A stretch of 64,000 nucleotides of DNA from Halomonas sp. LR3S48 (GTDB lineage: Bacteria > Pseudomonadota > Gammaproteobacteria > Pseudomonadales > Halomonadaceae). Of the stretch, positions 1-8,484 are shown one piece after another; the first letter of the stretch is position 1; each line of letters starts with the position of its first letter. The position numbers and the translations under genes are program-made. The stretch is from the NCBI RefSeq assembly GCF_025725665.1, contig NZ_CP107009.1, forward strand, positions 2,790,001-2,854,000, read 5' to 3'. Under the pieces are notes generated by a model, which searched no databases, was not told where the DNA came from, and was given only the letters and a program-made list of their open reading frames with translations.

Positions 1-1
1 G

Positions 2-382
2 GTGGGTGAATATCCGGTGCTCGCCGCCCCGCTGTCGACGGGTGAGGCCGTACGCCGCGACCACCTGGAGATGCGATCGGGAAATCTTGCCGACTTGCCG
101 AACCGCACCTTGCTCGATATCGATGAGATCGTCGGTCAGGTGGCGACACGCCCACTCGCTCCCGGCCAGCCTCTGCAGGCCCACCAGTTTCGCAGCCTGC
201 CGCTGGTGGAGAGAAACCAGCGTGTCGTGGTCGAAGCCAGAGGGTCGTCGTTCCGTGTATCCCGTGAGGGTCAGGCCCTGGAGCCTGGGGCCTTGGGCGA
301 CCGCATAAGGGTTCGCTTCGATAGCCGCGAGGTTGTGACCGCCGAGGTAGTCGGAGAGGGCACCCTTGCCGTAGACTTCTGA
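2..382 (+). CDS. flgA: FlgA, flagellar P-ring chaperone (5' partial)
   Basis: FlgA is a periplasmic chaperone for assembly of the flagellar P-ring (FlgI) around the rod. Only the last 126 residues lie in the window; the frame is open at the left edge, so the N-terminus and signal peptide are missing. The visible part is the SAF-type C-terminal half: a PLxxGEAVRRDHLE-like segment, then RPLAPGQPL, then the family's closing pattern of ALGDRIRVRF followed by VTAEVVGEGTLAVDF. It lies directly upstream of flgM-flgN on the same strand, the usual flagellar order. The call is firm; the true start cannot be seen. Confidence 0.93.
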   Translation: MGEYPVLAAPLSTGEAVRRDHLEMRSGNLADLPNRTLLDIDEIVGQVATRPLAPGQPLQAHQFRSLPLVERNQRVVVEARGSSFRVSREGQALEPGALGDRIRVRFDSREVVTAEVVGEGTLAVDF

Positions 383-461
383 AACCGACCGCAACAAGCT
401 GACGAGTGCGTCCGACAAGCAAAGGCATGTCCGCCCGGGAAACTTATGCCGAAAAAAGGCC

Positions 462-488
462 TAAAGTTATCCAGCGCGTTGCCGATAG
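462..488 (+). promoter_or_regulatory. Sigma-28 (FliA) promoter of flgMN
   Basis: TAAAGTTA, then exactly 11 bases, then GCCGATAG. This matches the FliA consensus (TAAAGTTT-N11-GCCGATAA) at 14 of 16 positions. It lies about 35 bases upstream of the flgM ATG. FlgM being made from a FliA-dependent promoter is the known feedback arrangement in enteric flagellar regulons. Confidence 0.85.
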
Positions 489-521
489 CAGAGGAAAGCA
501 TTCGGTCATGAGGCCATTATC

Positions 522-803
522 GTGAAAATCAACAACCAGAACCCCCTGACTCGCCCGGCCCAGACGACGCCGCGCGAGGAGACTCAGCCAGTCAAGGGCG
601 CCTCTCCTGCGGGACAGCAGGAGCCCGGCCCGTCGGCCGCCACCCATCTCAGCCAGAAGGCTGCCGATACCTCACGTGACGTCGACATGGCGCGGGTCGA
701 GGAGATTCGCGAGGCCATTCGCGATGGGCGGCTGGAAATTCGTGCCGACCGCATCGCCGACGCCCTGATCGAATCCCTGGCAGCGGAGAGCCGCGGGGAA
801 TGA
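522..803 (+). CDS. flgM: FlgM, anti-sigma-28 factor
   Basis: FlgM holds FliA inactive until the hook-basal body is complete and is then exported through it. The 93-residue length is typical. The N-terminal half is low-complexity, rich in Pro, Gln and Thr (disordered, export-competent), and the C-terminal helices at about residues 59-83 (VEEIREAIRDGRLEIRADRI and following) are the conserved FliA-binding region. It starts MKINNQNP, a common FlgM opening. Its stop overlaps the flgN start by 4 bases (ATGA), so the two are translationally coupled. It is preceded by a strong FliA promoter. Confidence 0.95.
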   Translation: MKINNQNPLTRPAQTTPREETQPVKGASPAGQQEPGPSAATHLSQKAADTSRDVDMARVEEIREAIRDGRLEIRADRIADALIESLAAESRGE

Positions 804-1249
804 GCCTGACGAAGCTTCTTCAGGAACAGCAGCAGCGCCTGGGCGGCGTCATTGAACTGCTTCAGCAGGAACGCTCCGTGCTGGCCGAGGCACGAATCGA
901 CGGCAACGCGCTCGGCGAGATCGCCGAACGCAAACAGACGCTGCTGGCGAAGCTCGAGGCCAGCGAAACGCTGCGCCAAGGCGTACAGCAGCGTCTGGGC
1001 TATGCCAATGGGGCGGAAGGCGCTCGCCAGGCGGCAGCCGATGCCGGCTGCGAGCGCGCCTGGACACACACGCTGGAGCTGACCCGTGAAGCCCAGCGCC
1101 TCAATACGCTGAACGGAAAACTGGTGGAACTGCGCATGGAGCAGAACACCCGCCTTCTGACGTTCATGCATCAGGCCGCCGAGAAGACCGTATATCGCGC
1201 CAGTGGGCGTGTTGCCGCCCAATCGGGACGCATCAACGCTTCTGTCTAG
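800..1249 (+). CDS. flgN: FlgN, flagellar export chaperone
   Basis: FlgN is the cytoplasmic export chaperone for the hook-filament junction proteins FlgK and FlgL. The protein has 149 residues, is almost all helical and rich in Gln and Leu, and contains the GNALGEIAERKQTLLAKLE-type central helix seen in FlgN. It is coupled to flgM by the ATGA overlap and is the last gene of the flagellar run. The following 209 bases up to the convergent diguanylate cyclase gene hold no gene or clear terminator. Confidence 0.92.
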   Translation: MSLTKLLQEQQQRLGGVIELLQQERSVLAEARIDGNALGEIAERKQTLLAKLEASETLRQGVQQRLGYANGAEGARQAAADAGCERAWTHTLELTREAQRLNTLNGKLVELRMEQNTRLLTFMHQAAEKTVYRASGRVAAQSGRINASV

Positions 1250-1458
1250 TACCGCCCCCAGCACTCCGCCTCTTCTCTTGTTTTTTCGCTTCCCTGTCTA
1301 TCGGGCGGGAAATCAACGCCTCTGGCCTTTGCACATCGCTGGCGGTAATTTTCACGCCGTGTGCCGATCGCTCAAGCTCCCCTGCTGCAACCAGAAACTC
1401 CTCGTATAGTAGCTTGCCATTCATCTAGGCAAGCGCAATATCGACTGACTGTGAGCCT

Positions 1459-3465
1459 CTACCAGAGGCTGTCGATCAGATCATCGTCGAAGGTTGTAAT
1501 CACCACGGTATTGCGCCCATCTGCCTTGGCTTGGTAGCTCGCCTCGTCGGCGCGGGCAAGCACGACCTCCGCCGATTCATCCCCCTCTTGCAGCGCCGTG
1601 ACCCCCATGCTGAGCGTGATGCTGTAGGTCTTCTCCTCATTGGTCACGGTGACTTCGGATACGGCACGCCGTAAGGACTCTGCAATTTCGCCGGCCTGCT
1701 TGAGCGTACAGCTGGGCAACAGGACGGCGAACTCATCCCCACCCTGACGGGCAACATGGTCGCTGCGTCGCACTTCCCAGGCCACAACCTGGGCGACTCG
1801 CCGCAACATTTCGTCACCCAGGGCGTGTCCACCCTCATCGTTGATCGGCTTGAAGTGGTCGAGGTCGAACAGGATCAGCACCGAGGGAGTGCCGGTCTTG
1901 GAATACTCCGCCAACGCCTCCTCGAGGCGTCGCTCGAAACCACGCCGGTTGAGGAGCCCGGTCAAGGGGTCGTGTTCGGCTTCCCAGCGCTGCAGCGCCT
2001 CCTGCTGCCGTCGCTCGGTGATGTCCTTGACCATGCCCACGAAGCCCAGCGACTGCTCGTTGCCCTGCACCTGACTGGCATGCACCTCGACCCACAGGGT
2101 AGCCCCGTTCGGGTGAAGGAAACGCATTTGACGCACGAAGTCGTTGCCGGTCGCCAGGGTATGGCGCCACATGTCCTCGGCGCCCCGCTGGTCAGCGGGA
2201 TGGATGCGCTCCCACCACTCCTTGTTGCTATGCAGCGCATCGAGTCCGAGCATCTCGAGAAGCGCCGGGTTCAGATAGTTGAGGCGACCGTTCAGATCCG
2301 CCACGAACATGCCAATGGGAGTAGAGCCGAGCACAGCGTCGAGAAACGCCTGGCGATCGCGCAGGTGTTCCAGCGCCGCCAGTCGCTCGTGCTCGAGCCG
2401 GTTGAAGCTACTGGCGACCTGACGCAGCTCATGCATGTTGGTTGAGAGTTCCAGATAGCGCCTCTCGCCCGCCCCGACCTGGGCGATCTGCCGCTCGAGA
2501 CGATGCAAGGGACGCAGCAATCGCCTGACCAGCAAACGCATGGCGACCAGCATCATGCCCGCCAGTATCAGCCAGGCCCACCACAGTCGGCCCAGGAAAT
2601 CGCCCAAGGGTTGTCGCACCTGGGCCTGGGGCACTGCCACCTTGACGACCCAGTTAGCCGGCCAGATCTGGCGATACGACATGAGAGCCGGAGTACCGCT
2701 ACTTCCCTTGGCGACCGTCTCGCCCTGCCAGCCGTCCAGTGCGAGCTGCAGCATGGGCAGATCGCTTGGAACATACCCTTGTTCCGCCGGCGGCTGGCGG
2801 CGCGGATGAAAGAGACGCTCGCCCTCTGCGGTGTATACCGATACGTAGCCATCCTCGCCCAAGCGGATCGTCTCCAGCCGGCGAAACAGTCCACCTTGAG
2901 CAAGGTTGATCATACCGCCGACCACACCGGCAAAGCGCCCTTGCTCATCGAAGCGCGGCACCAGCATGAGCACCAGGGAATCGCCGCTCGCCCGGCCGAT
3001 GAAAGGGCGGCTCACGTAGGGCCATGGTGAATGCCGAACCATGCGGAAATATTCCGTATCGGCGGTTTCAAGCCCCACTCGTCCCGGCACGACGGGCCAA
3101 TCCGCAACGACGCGGCCCTCTGCATCGGTCACCATCAACCCTTCGAACCACTCCATCAGCACCTGACTATTCGTCAACCGGGACGGCAGCTCATCCCCTT
3201 CGGCATCGCGCAGAGCCCGCTCGAGTCGCTGGAGCGCACCCAACCTGCGGTCAACCTGCCGGGTGAGGTCATCGGCAATCAGCCGCGACTCATAGCGCAG
3301 ATGCGAAAGATTGGCGTCGTCGACGAGCCCCTTGCCGAACAGCCAGGCCAGTACCAGAACGACGCCGACGATCACCAGCCAAGTCATGGCCAGTCCAGCA
3401 AGGAGGCGCCCCTGCAGCGAGCAGATCGAGCGAGCCAGGGACGCGATAGGTGCCATCACGTGCAA
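1459..3465 (-). CDS. Membrane diguanylate cyclase (dCache-HAMP-PAS-GGDEF)
   Basis: Predicted to make cyclic di-GMP from two GTP in response to a periplasmic signal. The 668 residues read: TM 21-43; periplasmic dCache-like sensor about 45-285; TM 292-313; HAMP-like stretch to about 365; PAS about 370-487 ending in DITERR; GGDEF domain from about 490. The active site is an intact GGDEF at 575-579, with an inhibitory RxxD site (R566-D569) five residues before it, so product inhibition is likely. The TTG start was preferred over the GTG and ATG just downstream because AAGGGGA is best spaced for it. A sigma-28-like promoter lies about 100 bases upstream, linking it to the flagellar regulon. Confidence 0.9.
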   Translation of the reverse strand: MHVMAPIASLARSICSLQGRLLAGLAMTWLVIVGVVLVLAWLFGKGLVDDANLSHLRYESRLIADDLTRQVDRRLGALQRLERALRDAEGDELPSRLTNSQVLMEWFEGLMVTDAEGRVVADWPVVPGRVGLETADTEYFRMVRHSPWPYVSRPFIGRASGDSLVLMLVPRFDEQGRFAGVVGGMINLAQGGLFRRLETIRLGEDGYVSVYTAEGERLFHPRRQPPAEQGYVPSDLPMLQLALDGWQGETVAKGSSGTPALMSYRQIWPANWVVKVAVPQAQVRQPLGDFLGRLWWAWLILAGMMLVAMRLLVRRLLRPLHRLERQIAQVGAGERRYLELSTNMHELRQVASSFNRLEHERLAALEHLRDRQAFLDAVLGSTPIGMFVADLNGRLNYLNPALLEMLGLDALHSNKEWWERIHPADQRGAEDMWRHTLATGNDFVRQMRFLHPNGATLWVEVHASQVQGNEQSLGFVGMVKDITERRQQEALQRWEAEHDPLTGLLNRRGFERRLEEALAEYSKTGTPSVLILFDLDHFKPINDEGGHALGDEMLRRVAQVVAWEVRRSDHVARQGGDEFAVLLPSCTLKQAGEIAESLRRAVSEVTVTNEEKTYSITLSMGVTALQEGDESAEVVLARADEASYQAKADGRNTVVITTFDDDLIDSLW

Positions 3466-3568
3466 TAAAATCCCCTTGGGTAGAGGTAGAAAATAGCCTG
3501 TCGGCTTCGGTTTGGCAGTTGCATGCTACCTTTCCCTGGCTGTCCCACAGAGGGCGGAACTAACTTCG

Positions 3569-3595
3569 TTATCGGCACGACCGAAGCGAACTTGA
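3569..3595 (-). promoter_or_regulatory. Sigma-28-like promoter for the dCache diguanylate cyclase
   Basis: On the minus strand: TCAAGTTC, 11 bases, GCCGATAA. The -10 matches the FliA consensus at 8 of 8 positions and the -35 at 6 of 8, with exact 11-base spacing. It points at the cyclase gene whose start is at 3465. No other gene on that strand intervenes. Confidence 0.72.
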
Positions 3596-3675
3596 GCCTT
3601 ACAAAGGCATCAAAGCATGTTACCCAACTGAACGCCCTCACTCCTCAACGCAATCAGCCAGTAGGGCGCCGTTGC

Positions 3676-3702
3676 TCAAGTCCTGACGAGACAGGACGAT
3701 AT
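3676..3702 (+). promoter_or_regulatory. Possible sigma-28 promoter for the GGDEF-EAL gene
   Basis: TCAAGTCC, 11 bases, GACGATAT: 5 of 8 and 6 of 8 matches to the FliA boxes with exact spacing. It is about 45 bases upstream of the start at 3746. It is weaker than the two other sites nearby and is proposed mainly because of its spacing and context. Confidence 0.4.
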
Positions 3703-3745
3703 AGACCTGAAGTGATCCGAATTCCACCTTACCGAAGCCGCCCAG

Positions 3746-5491
3746 ATGACCGAAAAAGGTAACCGCCCTCCGGGCAAGCACTTGCATGTCCTGGCCCAGC
3801 ATCCGGCCCGGCTGGTGCAACACGCCTTCGAGCAAAGCCAAACCGGCATGGTCATCACCGATGGCGATGGCATCATCATGCTGGTCAACGATGCCTTCTG
3901 TCGCATCGCGGGCAGCGACGGTGACGAAACGACTGGGTGGCCGATAGAACATTTCTATCTTTCCCGGCGCACGCCTTCACAGCTGCCTGTCACCGCTGAC
4001 ACAGCATCGGGCCTGACGCATTCCTGGCAACAAGAAGTCCTCTGCCGTCGCGCCGACGGTGAGTCGCTGCCGGTCTTGATGACGGTCGACGCCCTGCTCG
4101 ACGAACACCAGCAGCCACGCCACTTTCTGCACACCTTCGTCCAGCTCACCAGCGCCAACGGTGGAATGCTCGACGACCGTCACTGGATACACATCGACCC
4201 CATCACGGGCCTGCCCAACTGGCTGCTGCTGCGAGACCGCCTGAGCCATGCGCTGGCCCAGGCCGAGCGCGCCGACACCACCCTTGCGCTGCTGTTCATC
4301 GATATCGACCGATTCAAGAACCTGAACGATACGATAGGGCATATCGAGGGGGACCGCTTGCTGGGCGAGCTGGCCCAACGCTTGCAGCGTGAGGTGCGCA
4401 ACAAGGATACCCTGGCGCGGCTCGGTAGCGACCAGTTCGTGGTGCTGCTGGAGAAGGATGGAACCGCCGAGTCGGCGCAGTTGGTTGCTGAACGCCTGCA
4501 GGAAGCCCTGGAACCGCCATTCACGTCAGGGGATCGCTACCTGCTGATGACGGCATCGATCGGCATCGCGCTCTACCCTACCGATGCGGAGGATGTCGAG
4601 TCGCTGCTGGCGGCCGCGCGCAGCGCCATGTTCATTGCTCGCAAGAAGGGACCTGGCCGCCTCGCCTTCGTCGACCATCGATTGACGGCGCAACTCAAGG
4701 AAAAGCACCGGCTCGAAAGCCTGCTCAGCGAAGCCGTCCATATGCCGAATCAACACTTCGAGCTGCACTACCAGCCGGAGCTCGATCGGCACAGCCTTCG
4801 CTGTACTGGCATGGAAGCCGTGCTGCACTGGAGACTCCCCAAGCGCTGGCAACATCCACCGGGGCATTATCTGGATATTCTCGCCCGCCTGGGGCTTGGC
4901 GTACGACTCAACCGCTGGATGATCCAGACGGCGATAGCCGATCATCGCCGCTGGCACGACACCGACTCACCTCTGGGAAGGCTGCCGGTTTCCATTCAGC
5001 TGTGTGAATCGCACCTGGCACAGGACACCTTCGACCATCGGCCACTGGACCATTTCCTGCGACATCAGGAAGTGAGCGCCTTCGACTGGCTGACACTGAA
5101 AGTTCCCGCCCAGGGCCTTGGCGGCGACCTCGACAAGGCCACCCATCTGCTGAAGCGGCTCGAGCGGCTCGGTATCCGCCTCGCCGTCGAGGGATTCGGC
5201 AAAGACTCCGTGGATCTTTCGTGGCTGTCTCGCCTGCCCTTTTGCAAAGCCACCATCGATGCCCAGTTGGCCGGTATTCACCATGATGGGCGGCGCCTGG
5301 TGGAAGCATCGTGCCGCATGCTCAATGCCCTCGATATCGAGCCCGTGATCGTCGGTATCGACAATGAAAGCGTGGCAACCAACCTGGAGGCGGTTTCCGC
5401 ACGGCTCGTGCAAGGCAACCTGTATGGCCCGGCCATGACGGCGGAGGCATTGACGTCATGGCTCGAAGAGCATGGACCAGCCGACGCATGA
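3746..5491 (+). CDS. Degenerate PAS-GGDEF-EAL protein
   Basis: Shows the layout of a bifunctional c-di-GMP enzyme: PAS about 20-135, GGDEF domain about 145-310, EAL domain about 320-575. Both active sites are damaged. The GGDEF signature reads GSDQF (227-231), although the upstream RxxD (RNKD) is kept. In the EAL domain the signature is EAV (357-359), the usual NxS of strand 2 reads IQLCES, the DDFG loop reads EGFGKD (482-487), and the late AEGVE is VGIDN. Neither synthesis nor hydrolysis is expected. A role as a c-di-GMP receptor or as a signalling partner of the divergent cyclase is inferred. The ribosome-binding site is weak. Confidence 0.85.
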   Translation: MTEKGNRPPGKHLHVLAQHPARLVQHAFEQSQTGMVITDGDGIIMLVNDAFCRIAGSDGDETTGWPIEHFYLSRRTPSQLPVTADTASGLTHSWQQEVLCRRADGESLPVLMTVDALLDEHQQPRHFLHTFVQLTSANGGMLDDRHWIHIDPITGLPNWLLLRDRLSHALAQAERADTTLALLFIDIDRFKNLNDTIGHIEGDRLLGELAQRLQREVRNKDTLARLGSDQFVVLLEKDGTAESAQLVAERLQEALEPPFTSGDRYLLMTASIGIALYPTDAEDVESLLAAARSAMFIARKKGPGRLAFVDHRLTAQLKEKHRLESLLSEAVHMPNQHFELHYQPELDRHSLRCTGMEAVLHWRLPKRWQHPPGHYLDILARLGLGVRLNRWMIQTAIADHRRWHDTDSPLGRLPVSIQLCESHLAQDTFDHRPLDHFLRHQEVSAFDWLTLKVPAQGLGGDLDKATHLLKRLERLGIRLAVEGFGKDSVDLSWLSRLPFCKATIDAQLAGIHHDGRRLVEASCRMLNALDIEPVIVGIDNESVATNLEAVSARLVQGNLYGPAMTAEALTSWLEEHGPADA

Positions 5492-5528
5492 CAAGACGCG
5501 AGCCGGCCGGGAGTCGTCACTAGACGAC

Positions 5529-6944
5529 CTAGCCACTTCGCGCCAGGTCCAGCTCATCGGGAAAGCGCGGCGGAAAAGCCGAGAGATAAGTGTGACTGAC
5601 CCGCAACACCCTGGCATCGTCATGCTTGCCGCCTGCCAGTTGAAAACCCACGGGTAGGCCATTCGGCGTAAAGCCGCAGGGAACGGATGCCGCTGGCTGC
5701 TGGCTGAGGTTGAAAGGATAGGAGAACGGCGCCCACTCCTCCCAGTCGCGCATGCCGGTATATGGCGGCACGTCGAGATTGAGAGGAAAGGGGCTCACTG
5801 CCACTGAAGGCGTCATGACCAGGTGGTAACGCTGATTAAAGTGTTCGAGCCTCTCCGTCAGACGCGCCCGCTCCTTGAGAGCGTAGAACATGTCCAGCGC
5901 ACTCAGCTGTTCGGCCCGCTTCGCATCGGCCACCAGGCCGGGGTCGAGCAGCCGTCGCTGGCGCTCGCCGTGCTCGCGATACAGCGCAAGTGACGCAGTG
6001 AACCAGAGGGTATTGAAAATACGTATGGGCGATTCGAAGCCGGGGTCCACCTCCTCCACTTCGGCCCCGAGGTCCGCAAGCCGGCAGGCTGCCTTGCGGA
6101 CACATTCGGCCACCTCCGGCTCCACCCGGGCATAGCCCAGCGTGGGCGAATAAGCGATTCGCATGCCCTCGATCCCCCGCCCAAGCTCTTCTCCCCAATC
6201 ATGGGGTTGCCCACGCAAGGCGTAAGGGTCTCGATAGTCGTACCGCCCGATCACGTTCAGCATCCTTGCCGCATCGGCTACGGTTCGAGTCAATGGCCCC
6301 AGGTGGGAGAGCGAGGCCTCCTTGGAACGCGGCCATTCCGGCACCCAGCCAAAGGTGGGCTTGAAGCCGAACACGCCGCAGAATGACGCGGGTATGCGGA
6401 TCGAGCCGCCTGAATCGCCGCCCTGATGCAGCACTCCCATATTGAGCGCCGCCGCGACCGCCGCACCGCCCGACGAACCGCCCGGCGTCAGACCAGTGTC
6501 CCATGGGTTGGCCGTCGCGCCGAAGACTCGATTATCGGTAATGGCCTTCCAGCCGAATTCCGGTGTATTGGTCTTGCCCAGGATTACCGCACCCGCCTCG
6601 CGCAGCATACGCGCCGGTGGGGAGTCCCGCTCACAGGGGGCGTTCGATTCCGTCAGCGATCCCTTGCGCGCCGGCAGGCCGCGAGATTCGGTCAGATCCT
6701 TCAACGAGACGGGAATGCCATCGATGCAGCTGTATGGACGCCCTTCGCGCCAGCGTCGGGTCGAAGCCTCTGCGGCCGCTTCTGCCCCCTCCCTGTCGAC
6801 CACGACGTAGGCATTGACGCTAGCGTTGAAGCGATCGATACGCTCGAGTGCAGCTCGCGTTGCCTCCAAGGGAGAAGCCGCGCCACTTTCGAAAAGCTGG
6901 CGAAGCTGACCTGCATCCATGGTGCCGAGATCGGTATCGCTCAC
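5529..6944 (-). CDS. Amidase signature family protein
   Basis: Amide hydrolase of the amidase-signature family (471 residues). The Ser-Ser-Lys triad is visible: K82 in PVSLKD, the GGSSGG loop at 155-160, and the nucleophile S181 in GDSGGSIRIPA. The GTG start at 6944 was chosen because GGAGG lies seven bases upstream; the open frame continues a further 23 codons but has no ribosome-binding site there. The C-terminus resembles stand-alone amidases rather than GatA, and no gatB or gatC is nearby, so a Glu-tRNA amidotransferase role is unlikely. The substrate cannot be read from sequence. It is convergent with the GGDEF-EAL gene. Confidence 0.85.
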   Translation of the reverse strand: MSDTDLGTMDAGQLRQLFESGAASPLEATRAALERIDRFNASVNAYVVVDREGAEAAAEASTRRWREGRPYSCIDGIPVSLKDLTESRGLPARKGSLTESNAPCERDSPPARMLREAGAVILGKTNTPEFGWKAITDNRVFGATANPWDTGLTPGGSSGGAAVAAALNMGVLHQGGDSGGSIRIPASFCGVFGFKPTFGWVPEWPRSKEASLSHLGPLTRTVADAARMLNVIGRYDYRDPYALRGQPHDWGEELGRGIEGMRIAYSPTLGYARVEPEVAECVRKAACRLADLGAEVEEVDPGFESPIRIFNTLWFTASLALYREHGERQRRLLDPGLVADAKRAEQLSALDMFYALKERARLTERLEHFNQRYHLVMTPSVAVSPFPLNLDVPPYTGMRDWEEWAPFSYPFNLSQQPAASVPCGFTPNGLPVGFQLAGGKHDDARVLRVSHTYLSAFPPRFPDELDLARSG

Positions 6945-7154
6945 AAGAACCTCCGTTTTTCCAGTGAGACCTCCTACCCTGATCACGACTCCCAATCCGG
7001 CAACAGCCAGCACGGAGTCGCGGCATGTCCGTCCGTGCCCATAACGTAGACGACGAAGCGCGAGAATGACGGAGCGAATGCAGCCAACTTTGTATCTTCA
7101 TGTATCAAGGAGCTAACCTTGGTTAATAGATACGAACAATGGCAAGGAAAGGAA

Positions 7155-7397
7155 ATGAACAAGGCATTGGTGGCTGCCGCCTGCGTGGTCAGCATCGGCG
7201 CTGGCATCCATCTGCTCAACGATGCAAGGGATCAGGCGGAAACGGTAAACCCGGATGACCTGACGCCGGACCAGCAGCGCTACTGCGAGAAAGTCGAGCA
7301 GTGGTACCGGGAGGAAATGCTCGATGTCGCGCCCAAGTGGCGTCTCGGCCATCCCGACGAACAGGGCACTTATACGCAATGGTGCACGGGACGCTAG
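7155..7397 (+). CDS. Small single-TM hypothetical protein
   Basis: 80 residues from the ATG: a short basic start, one hydrophobic segment (ALVAAACVVSIGAGIHLL), then a soluble acidic tail with two Cys and several Trp, probably periplasmic. A TTG at 7119, 12 codons upstream in frame, has a perfect AAGGAG six bases before it and could be the real start; the ATG has AAGG seven bases upstream. I do not recognise the family. It is followed by a strong hairpin that also serves the facing tRNA gene. Confidence 0.6.
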   Translation: MNKALVAAACVVSIGAGIHLLNDARDQAETVNPDDLTPDQQRYCEKVEQWYREEMLDVAPKWRLGHPDEQGTYTQWCTGR

Positions 7398-7421
7398 TGC
7401 GACAGTGATGGCACATGAAAA

Positions 7422-7450
7422 AGCCGCTTGGCGCGATGCGCCAAGCGGCT
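7422..7450 (-). terminator. Rho-independent terminator downstream of tRNA-Ala
   Basis: Perfect 13-base-pair stem (AGCCGCTTGGCGC and its complement) with a three-base loop. On the minus strand it is followed by a T run, so it ends the tRNA-Ala transcript; it may also act on the small gene from the other side. Confidence 0.85.
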
Positions 7451-7467
7451 GATTCTTCAAAACTTGT

Positions 7468-7543
7468 TGGTGGAGCCTAGCGGGATCGAACCGCTGACCT
7501 CAACACTGCCAGTGTTGCGCTCTCCCAGCTGAGCTAAGGCCCC
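7468..7543 (-). tRNA. tRNA-Ala (GGC)
   Basis: 76 bases with encoded CCA. The acceptor arm begins GGGGCCT and pairs with AGGCTCC before ACCA; the D arm contains AGCTCAGCTGGGAGAGC and the T loop GGTTCGATCC. The anticodon stem CAACA/TGTTG closes the loop CTGGCAG, giving anticodon GGC (plus-strand complement at 7508-7510). Confidence 0.97.
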
Positions 7544-7573
7544 ACATGTCCTCGACCTGCGAGAACGAGGCGT

Positions 7574-7602
7574 ATCGTACCTATGGCGGCAGGCCTCGTC
7601 AA
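7574..7602 (-). promoter_or_regulatory. Sigma-70 promoter of tRNA-Ala
   Basis: On the minus strand TTGACG, 17 bases, TACGAT, with the -10 about 30 bases before the tRNA 5' end. Position and spacing fit a stable-RNA promoter. Confidence 0.7.
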
Positions 7603-7798
7603 TAGCGCTGTGCGAGAACCTCCTTTTCGTTGATAGAAAGCGGGAAATGGGATGCTCGTTCAATTTCCCTTGCTCCACGAGTATGGCAAGCTTGCACCTA
7701 AATATGCCGAAGGCTCGGCGATCAAGAGCCTAGCCCCGAGTTCAAGCTCCGCCGCGACTGCCTGTTCGTTCGCTGCCAGCTTTCCGCAATGACGAGGA

Positions 7799-8455
7799 AT
7801 GTCAGTCTTGATCAAGGTGCTCATTGTCGACGATCATCATCTGGTTCGCACCAGTCTTGCTCGCTTGCTCGAGAACGAAGAGGACATAGATGTGGTGGGC
7901 GAAGCCGCCAGCGGCGAAGAAGCCATCACGCTATGTCGCGAGCTCGAGCCGGACGTCATTCTGATGGACCTGCGCATGCCGGGCATCGGCGGTCTCGAAG
8001 CGACCCGCAAGATAATGCGCAACAATACAGACGTGCGCATCCTGGCGCTGACCGGCTTCATGGAAGACAATTTCGCACAGCGCATGCTCGACGCCGGCGC
8101 AGGCGGCTTCATCAGCAAGGATACCCACGTACCGGACATGGTCGACGCCATCCGCAGCGTATTTGCCGGGCATCGCTACATCAGCCCCGACATCGCCCAG
8201 CGCCTGGTGCTCTCGCGTTTCGACTCGGAAGAGAATCCCTTCGACAAGCTCTCGCAGCGTGAGCTGCAAGTGGCCATGATGATCGTCAACTGCCAACGGG
8301 TCTCGGAAATTTCCGACCGACTGTTCCTCAGTCCCAAGACCGTCAACACCTATCGCTACCGGATTTTCGAGAAGCTTGGTGTCGAGACCGACGTGGAACT
8401 GACGCACCTGGGATTGAAGCATGGCCTGATCGAAGGTTTCGATACCACCAACTGA
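7799..8455 (+). CDS. uvrY: GacA/UvrY response regulator
   Basis: NarL/LuxR-type response regulator (218 residues), the output partner of the BarA/GacS sensor kinase that in relatives drives the small RNAs titrating CsrA/RsmA. Receiver domain: acidic pair D11-D12, phospho-acceptor D57 in ILMDLRMPG, and the LTG and SKD switch positions. The C-terminal HTH contains ISDRLFLSPKTVNTYRYRIF. The ATG follows GACGAGGA. The position directly upstream of uvrC is the classic gammaproteobacterial arrangement and supports this identity over other NarL-family members. The sensor kinase is not in the window. Confidence 0.94.
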   Translation: MSVLIKVLIVDDHHLVRTSLARLLENEEDIDVVGEAASGEEAITLCRELEPDVILMDLRMPGIGGLEATRKIMRNNTDVRILALTGFMEDNFAQRMLDAGAGGFISKDTHVPDMVDAIRSVFAGHRYISPDIAQRLVLSRFDSEENPFDKLSQRELQVAMMIVNCQRVSEISDRLFLSPKTVNTYRYRIFEKLGVETDVELTHLGLKHGLIEGFDTTN

Positions 8456-8484
8456 ACGAACGCTTCTGGTAATCTGTTGCTTTC

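Noticed and set aside
5529..6944. Amidase as GatA of the tRNA amidotransferase
   Set aside because: No gatB or gatC next to it; stand-alone amidase context.
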